Shown piece by piece: positions 1 through 3,875 of a stretch of 6,224 nucleotides of DNA (position 1 is its first letter; every line of letters begins with the position of its first letter). Source of the DNA: Pseudomonadota bacterium (GTDB lineage Bacteria > Myxococcota > Myxococcia > Myxococcales > Myxococcaceae); NCBI GenBank assembly GCA_023424585.1, contig JAFADT010000911.1, forward strand, positions 1 through 6,224, written 5' to 3'. The notes under the pieces were generated by a model. The model was not told the DNA's origin. It searched no databases and saw only the letters and a list, made by a program, of their open reading frames with translations. The position numbers were made by a program, and so were the translations under genes.

Positions 1-1
1 C

Positions 2-673
2 TCCACGCCCGGCGCCGGACCTGTCGCGAACCCGCCCGTGCTCACCGAGTGGGTGCCCACGGTGGCGCTGCCGGGGGCGGCCCAGGGGCAGGTCTTTACG
101 CTGGGCGCGACGGGCCTGGTGCTCGCGGTGAGTGGCGAGCTGCTCACGCGCCTGGAGGGGCTGGTCGCCGTGCGCGGACAGGTCGCCTTCGAGCCGGAGA
201 TGAAGCGCTTCCGGGGCCGGGCCACGGACAAGCCGTTTGGCGTGGGCCCGCAGGTCATGGTGCGCGCCCGGGGGCAGGGGACGCTGCACCTGGAGCCCGT
301 GTCCGGGCGGCAGTGGACCGCGATGTCCCTGGACGACGAATCCGTCTACCTGCGCGACGCGTGCGTCTTCGCCTTCGAGGAGCCGGTCGTCTTCGAGAAC
401 GGCCGCGTGCCGTCGGAGCTGGCGGAGGACCTGGACCTGGTGCACCTGCGCGGGCAGGGGCGGGTGCTGCTCAGCCTGACGGGTCCGCTGCGCTCGGTGC
501 CGGTGTCCATGGACCAGCCGGTGACGGTGCCCCTCACGCACCTGGTGGGCTGGGTGGGCAACCTCACGCCCCGCGTGGTGCCGCTCCTGGCGCCCGCCGT
601 CGGGGAGACCCCGAGGGGCGCGGTGGAGCTGGGCGGTGAAGGATTTGCCCTCATCGCACTCGGGGTCCGGTAG
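2..673 (+). CDS. AIM24-like beta-rich protein, C-terminal part (5' end outside window)
   Basis: The reading frame is open from base 2 and ends at TAG 671-673. A GTG at 38 could be a start, but the codons before it (a Pro/Ala/Gly-rich stretch) are in frame with no stop and no Shine-Dalgarno is visible, so the gene most likely enters from the left and this is its C-terminal domain after a linker. The protein is made of short alternating hydrophobic strands. The glycine turn RGQG followed by hydrophobic residues occurs twice (about bases 269-292 and 449-472), with a related GEG turn near the end. This, with the FAFEEPVVFENGR segment, resembles the AIM24 (formerly DUF124) beta fold of unknown molecular function. 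No signal peptide, membrane segment or catalytic motif is visible in the part present. It lies 11 bases before pgsA and may be co-transcribed with it. Coding is clear; the family call is from memory of the fold style and is moderate. Confidence 0.72.
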   Translation, partial: STPGAGPVANPPVLTEWVPTVALPGAAQGQVFTLGATGLVLAVSGELLTRLEGLVAVRGQVAFEPEMKRFRGRATDKPFGVGPQVMVRARGQGTLHLEPVSGRQWTAMSLDDESVYLRDACVFAFEEPVVFENGRVPSELAEDLDLVHLRGQGRVLLSLTGPLRSVPVSMDQPVTVPLTHLVGWVGNLTPRVVPLLAPAVGETPRGAVELGGEGFALIALGVR

Positions 674-684
674 AACGCGCGCCC

Positions 685-1374
685 ATGGCCACCGAGCGAG
701 CCCTCAGGAAGCAGCGCAAGCGCGAGGAGCGGGCCCGCCGCCGCGCGGCCCGCCGTCCCAGCATCCTGGTGCAGGAGTTCTGGAACCTGCCCAACATGCT
801 GACGCTGGGGCGCATCCTCATCATCCCCGTGTTCGTGTGGCTCACCTACGACGCGGACCCGCTGCACTCGCTCCTGGCCGGGCTGGTGTTCGCCGTGGCC
901 GCCATCACGGACGTCATCGACGGCTACCTGGCCCGCCGCTGGAACCTCATCACGGTGGTGGGCAAGTTCATGGACCCGCTGGCGGACAAGCTCATCGCCA
1001 TGGCCGCCCTGGTGATGATGGTCCGCCTGGGCCGCATCGCCGCGTGGGTCGTCATCGTGCTGCTGGCCCGCGAGTTCATCGTCACCGGCCTGCGCACCAT
1101 CGCCGCCAGCGAGGGCATGGTCATCGCCGCGGGGCAGGAGGGGAAGTGGAAGACGTCCCTCCAACTGGTGGGGATCATCTCCCTGTGCGTCCACTACGTG
1201 CACCCGCTGGACCTGGGCTTCCGCACCGTCACCGTGGACTACAACCAGGTGGGCAAGGTGCTCGTGTACCTGTCCGGCGCGTTCTCCGTCTGGAGCGCGG
1301 TCGTCTATTTCCGGGCGTTCCTCAACATGCTCGCCCGCCGGGGCAGCACGGATCCGGATGCGAAAAGTGTTTGA
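685..1374 (+). CDS. pgsA: CDP-diacylglycerol--glycerol-3-phosphate 3-phosphatidyltransferase (phosphatidylglycerophosphate synthase)
   Basis: This 229-residue integral membrane enzyme joins CDP-diacylglycerol and glycerol-3-phosphate to give phosphatidylglycerophosphate and CMP, the committed step to phosphatidylglycerol and cardiolipin at the inner membrane. The CDP-alcohol phosphotransferase signature D-x2-D-G-x2-A-R-x8-G-x3-D-x3-D is complete: D76, D79, G80, A83, R84, G93, D97, D101. The PgsA-typical NLPNMLTLGR (residues 34-43), REFIVTGLR (129-137) and GKWKT (153-157) favour PgsA over phosphatidylserine or cardiolipin synthases of the same superfamily. Several hydrophobic helices follow, as expected. 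The ATG at 685 has no clear Shine-Dalgarno and sits 11 bases after the upstream stop, so translation may be coupled. With this start there are about 33 residues before the usual family beginning, 12 of the first 24 being Arg or Lys. The GTG at 769 is an alternative start but has no better ribosome site. The stop codon lies inside the -35 box of the tRNA promoter. Confidence 0.96.
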   Translation: MATERALRKQRKREERARRRAARRPSILVQEFWNLPNMLTLGRILIIPVFVWLTYDADPLHSLLAGLVFAVAAITDVIDGYLARRWNLITVVGKFMDPLADKLIAMAALVMMVRLGRIAAWVVIVLLAREFIVTGLRTIAASEGMVIAAGQEGKWKTSLQLVGIISLCVHYVHPLDLGFRTVTVDYNQVGKVLVYLSGAFSVWSAVVYFRAFLNMLARRGSTDPDAKSV

Positions 1375-1399
1375 CGTGTCCGGGAGGGCTCTGTATATC
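1371..1399 (+). promoter_or_regulatory. Housekeeping-sigma promoter for tRNA-Gly
   Basis: TTGACG (1371-1376) and TATATC (1394-1399) are separated by exactly 17 bases, close to the sigma-70/SigA consensus and standing out in GC-rich surroundings. Transcription would start near 1406, giving a leader of about 50 bases before the tRNA. The bases just after the -10 box (GCACCCCA) are G/C-rich, as in stringently controlled stable-RNA promoters; that control is an inference. The -35 box overlaps the last bases and stop codon of pgsA. Confidence 0.8.
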
Positions 1400-1455
1400 G
1401 CACCCCACTTCCGGCGCGGCACTGACCGGGCGGTAGCAGTTCTGCAACATCTGAT

Positions 1456-1530
1456 GCGGGAATAGCTCAGCGGTAGAGCATCGCCTTGCCAAGGCGAGGG
1501 TCGAGGGTTCAAATCCCTTTTCCCGCTCCA
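1456..1530 (+). tRNA. tRNA-Gly (anticodon GCC)
   Basis: A complete cloverleaf can be folded by eye. The 7-bp acceptor stem is GCGGGAA with TTCCCGC, the D-arm stem is GCTC/GAGC, and the anticodon stem TCGCC/GGCGA encloses the loop TTGCCAA with anticodon GCC at 1488-1490. The T-arm is GAGGG/CCCTT around TTCAAAT, with one G-U pair. The discriminator is T and the 3' CCA is encoded at 1528-1530. Anticodon GCC reads GGC and GGT, the main glycine codons of such a GC-rich genome. It has its own promoter upstream and a strong terminator five bases downstream, so it is an independent single-tRNA unit. Confidence 0.98.
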
Positions 1531-1534
1531 ACAG

Positions 1535-1565
1535 AAGGCCTCCTGGGAAACCAGGAGGCCTTTTT
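1535..1565 (+). terminator. Intrinsic terminator of tRNA-Gly
   Basis: A perfect 12-bp inverted repeat (1535-1546 with 1551-1562) encloses a GAAA tetraloop, and a T-run at 1561-1565 follows the G/C core. It begins five bases after the tRNA CCA end. It should stop tRNA transcription and largely insulate the wzm operon, which therefore needs its own promoter. Confidence 0.96.
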
Positions 1566-1624
1566 CTTTGGCTCCGTCGGCACGGCGGGGCGCATCACGG
1601 CAGGCGGGCGCGCGAGGGGCCGGC

Positions 1625-1660
1625 GGTCCGCTGTTCCAGGGCGTTCGCCACGGGCGGACC
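1625..1660 (+). repeat. Imperfect dyad in the wzm upstream region
   Basis: GGTCCGC (1625-1631) is the exact reverse complement of GCGGACC (1654-1660), with a 22-base interior. It lies 22 bases before the wzm ATG in the only stretch (1566-1682) that can hold the operon's promoter. It could be an operator or an RNA hairpin, but seven matching bases in such GC-rich DNA can arise by chance. I saw no convincing -35/-10 pair in this stretch. Confidence 0.25.
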
Positions 1661-1682
1661 CTTGCGGTATGGATACCGGCGC

Positions 1683-2462
1683 ATGATTCGCAACTTCCGG
1701 GAACTCTATTCGTACCGGGGGCTCCTGCTCAGCCTGGTGCAGCGCGAGCTGAAGGCGCGCTATCGCGGCTCGGTGCTGGGCTTCTTCTGGACGTTCCTGA
1801 ACCCCACGCTGCACATGCTCGTGTACGCGCTGCTGTTCGGCGTGTTCATGAAGAACCAGATCCCCCACTACGCGTACTTCATGTTCGTGGGGCTCCTGCC
1901 GTGGATCTGGTTCTCCACGTCGGTGTCGGCGGGGGCCAGCGCCATCAGCGACCGGCGCGACCTGATGACCAAGGTGCGCTTCCCGGCCCAGGTGCTGCCG
2001 GCCACGGTGGTGGCCACCAACTTCTGCAACTTCGTCTTCTCGCTGCCCCTGATGGTGGCGCTGGGGCTGCTCTTCGGAGTGGTGCCCACCTGGCACGTGG
2101 TGCTGTTCCCCGTGGTGGTGCTGGTCCAGATGTGCTTCACGTTCGCGGTGGTGTACGCGGTCAGCGCCTTCAACGTGACGTTCCGGGACCTGCAGCACAT
2201 CGTGATGAACCTGATGACGCTGTGGTTCTTCGTGACGCCCGTGCTTTACAAGCTGTCCACCATCCCGGAGGAGTACCGGCGCGCGCTGCAGGTGCTCAAT
2301 CCGATGTCCATCCTCATCACCTCGTACCAGGCCATCTTCTACGAGCACCGGCTGCCGGAAGCGGTGCCGCTCGTGTCGCTCCTGGGCGTCTCGCTCGTGC
2401 TGCTGTGGGGTGCCACGCAGATCTTCGAGAGCCGCCGCGAGGAGTTCGCGGAGTCCATCTAG
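1683..2462 (+). CDS. wzm: O-antigen ABC transporter permease Wzm
   Basis: This 259-residue ABC-2 type membrane protein is the expected channel subunit that moves undecaprenyl-linked O-polysaccharide from the cytoplasmic to the periplasmic side of the inner membrane with its ATPase Wzt. The cytoplasmic N-terminus carries the family pattern KARYRGSVLGFFWTFLNP (residues 24-41), followed by a first helix to about 56. Further hydrophobic stretches lie at about 66-86, 112-134, 138-163, 172-190 and 228-244, giving the usual six. The FRDLQHI (167-173) and FFVTPVLY (182-189) segments are typical of Wzm/KpsM/TagG permeases. The length matches the family. I chose ATG 1683 over the in-frame TTG at 1662 because the conserved family N-terminus starts there, although its Shine-Dalgarno is weak. 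The TAG stop is directly followed by the wzt ATG, so the two are one operon. In Myxococcus xanthus the corresponding gene is known as rfbA/wzm and is needed for O-antigen and social motility. Confidence 0.95.
   Translation: MIRNFRELYSYRGLLLSLVQRELKARYRGSVLGFFWTFLNPTLHMLVYALLFGVFMKNQIPHYAYFMFVGLLPWIWFSTSVSAGASAISDRRDLMTKVRFPAQVLPATVVATNFCNFVFSLPLMVALGLLFGVVPTWHVVLFPVVVLVQMCFTFAVVYAVSAFNVTFRDLQHIVMNLMTLWFFVTPVLYKLSTIPEEYRRALQVLNPMSILITSYQAIFYEHRLPEAVPLVSLLGVSLVLLWGATQIFESRREEFAESI
2449..2453 (+). promoter_or_regulatory. Ribosome binding site for wzt inside wzm
   Basis: CGGAG lies within the last codons of wzm, nine bases before the wzt ATG at 2463. As the wzm stop (2460-2462) touches that ATG, it supports translational coupling and fixes the wzt start. 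Confidence 0.65.
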
Positions 2463-3812
2463 ATGGCCCAGTCACCGACCGAGGACGCCATCGTCATCCA
2501 GGACGTGGTGAAGAACTTCCGGAAGAAGACCATCCGGGGGGAGTACACCACGTTCAAGTCGGAGCTCGTGCGGTGGCTGCGCGGGCAGCGCAACGCGGCC
2601 GTCCAGGGCAACCGCTTCATCGAGTCCCTGCGCGGCGTCAACCTGCGCATCCCCAAGGGCCAGACGGTGGCCATCCTGGGGCGCAACGGCTCCGGCAAGA
2701 GCACGCTGCTGAAGCTGATCACCGGCATCTACGCGCCCACCTCCGGGCGCATCCAGGTGAACGGGCGCATCTCCGCGCTGCTGGACCTGGGCGCGGGCTT
2801 CCACCCGGACTTCTCCGGCCGGGAGAACATCCTCATCAACGGCATCATCCTCGGCATGTCCCGGTCCGAGGTGCGCGCGAAGATGGACGACATCATCGCG
2901 TTCAGCGAGCTGGGGGAGTTCATCGACGAGCCGGTGCGCACGTACTCCAGCGGCATGTACATGCGCCTGGCGTTCTCCGTGGCCACGCACGTGGACCCGG
3001 ACATCCTCATCATCGATGAGATCCTCGCCGTCGGCGACGAGCACTTCAGCAAGAAGAGCCTCGCGAAGATGACGGAGTTCAAGCGGCTGGGGAAGACCAT
3101 CGTCCTCGTCACGCACGACATGTCCACCGTGGAGCGCTGGTGCGACCAGGCGGCGTGGCTGGACGGCGGGCGGATCCGCCGCGTGGGGACCCCGGCGGAG
3201 ATCGCCGCGGAGTACCGGCAGGCGGTGTCGCTCGCGGAGGCGCGCTCCACGGTGTTCACCCCGCCGGCCCTGACGGAAGGGGGCGGGGCGCTGCCCTCAC
3301 TGCCGGAGGGCCCGGTGGTGCGGGACGAGCCGCCGGCGTCGCCGTCGCTGGCCGTGTCGCGGGTGTGGCTGAGCGGGCCGCGCGGCGAGGAGCTGGGGCT
3401 CATCACCGCGGAGGCGCGGGCGGAGGCCTGCATCGACTACGTGGCGCGCGAGCCGGCGGAGGACGTGGAGTTCGTCCTCACGCTGTCCAGCGCGGATGGG
3501 GCGGTGCTGTACGTGACGAGCACCCGGACGGACCGGGTGCCGCTGCCGACGCCGTTGCCGCCGCAGGGCCGGCTGCGCTTTGTGCTGCCGCGAGTGGGAT
3601 TGTTGGGCGGCTCCTACGTGCTGAGCGTGGAGCTGAAGACGGGCAACACCGCGAACCCGGAGCCGGGCCGGGAAGCGCGCTGCACCTTCTCCGTGTCCAC
3701 GGAGCATGACGACCGGGGCGTCTTCCGACCGGAGCATTCCTGGGTGGTGGAGGAGGCTCCGGCCGCTCCCGTCCAGGCGGTCTCCGTGTCCAAGCATGCC
3801 GCGGCCTCCTGA
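2463..3812 (+). CDS. wzt: O-antigen ABC transporter ATP-binding protein Wzt with C-terminal carbohydrate-binding domain
   Basis: This 449-residue protein is the cytoplasmic motor of the O-polysaccharide exporter and pairs with Wzm. The nucleotide-binding domain (about residues 10-250) has Walker A GRNGSGKST (73-81), the Wzt/KpsT-type segment LGAGFHPDFSGRENI (109-123), the signature YSSGM (161-165), Walker B ILIIDE (181-186, catalytic E186), the AVGD segment (189-192) and the H-loop H218. A proline-rich linker (about 266-293) leads to a beta-sandwich-like domain (about 294-428) ending FRPEHSWVVE, as in the Wzt C-terminal domain. In characterised Wzt proteins that domain binds the modified non-reducing end of the O-chain and so decides which chains are exported. 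The length is normal for the long Wzt class, as opposed to short KpsT/TagH types. It starts with no gap after wzm and is followed after 63 bases by the glycosyltransferase. It corresponds to rfbB/wzt of Myxococcus xanthus. Confidence 0.96.
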   Translation: MAQSPTEDAIVIQDVVKNFRKKTIRGEYTTFKSELVRWLRGQRNAAVQGNRFIESLRGVNLRIPKGQTVAILGRNGSGKSTLLKLITGIYAPTSGRIQVNGRISALLDLGAGFHPDFSGRENILINGIILGMSRSEVRAKMDDIIAFSELGEFIDEPVRTYSSGMYMRLAFSVATHVDPDILIIDEILAVGDEHFSKKSLAKMTEFKRLGKTIVLVTHDMSTVERWCDQAAWLDGGRIRRVGTPAEIAAEYRQAVSLAEARSTVFTPPALTEGGGALPSLPEGPVVRDEPPASPSLAVSRVWLSGPRGEELGLITAEARAEACIDYVAREPAEDVEFVLTLSSADGAVLYVTSTRTDRVPLPTPLPPQGRLRFVLPRVGLLGGSYVLSVELKTGNTANPEPGREARCTFSVSTEHDDRGVFRPEHSWVVEEAPAAPVQAVSVSKHAAAS

Positions 3813-3825
3813 GGGGGAGGAGGCC
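3803..3825 (+). other. Hairpin across the wzt stop codon
   Basis: GGCCTCCT (3803-3810) pairs perfectly with AGGAGGCC (3818-3825) around a seven-base loop that contains most of the TGA stop (3810-3812). No T-run follows, so it is not a standard intrinsic terminator; it could protect mRNA ends, pause polymerase or lower expression of the next gene. A second, mutually exclusive pairing of AGGCCC (3821-3826) with GGGCCT (3846-3851) is also possible. Confidence 0.5.
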
Positions 3826-3857
3826 CACCCGCGCGCCGCGGCTCGGGGCCTTGAAGA

Positions 3858-3865
3858 AGGGGAGG
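3858..3865 (+). promoter_or_regulatory. Ribosome binding site of the glycosyltransferase gene
   Basis: The purine run AGGGGAGG sits ten bases before GTG 3876, in a frame whose nearest upstream stop is TGA 3852-3854. A second purine run, GGGAGG (3871-3876), overlaps that GTG and is eight bases before an in-frame TTG at 3885. Starts at 3876 or 3885 are therefore both possible, and 3876 is preferred. Confidence 0.55.
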
Positions 3866-3875
3866 CGCCTGGGAG

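Noticed and set aside
346..1512. 388-codon open frame on the minus strand
   Set aside because: It spans the AIM24-like gene, pgsA and part of the tRNA in antisense, is rich in His, Asp and Arg, and has no recognisable domain.
1456..1530. tRNA-Gly as an integration site for a genomic island
   Set aside because: I saw no repeat of the tRNA 3' end elsewhere in the window and no integrase or recombinase gene.
1579..1593. Possible sigma-54 type promoter before wzm
   Set aside because: GGCACG resembles a -24 element, but the GC that would be the -12 element is one base out of the required spacing.
1662..1682. Upstream TTG start for wzm
   Set aside because: It would add seven residues (MRYGYRR) before the conserved family N-terminus and has no better ribosome site than the ATG at 1683.
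1509..2348. 279-codon open frame on the minus strand
   Set aside because: It is antisense to wzm and the tRNA terminator, with a His/Glu/Arg-rich composition typical of a shadow frame.
1568..3019. 483-codon open frame on the plus strand
   Set aside because: It overlaps wzm and wzt in another frame and gives an Ala/Gly/Arg/His-rich product without domains, while wzm and wzt are unmistakable.
3821..3851. AGGCCC/GGGCCT stem as a terminator after wzt
   Set aside because: It is only 6 bp with a 19-base loop and no T-run, and the next gene begins 24 bases later in the same direction.
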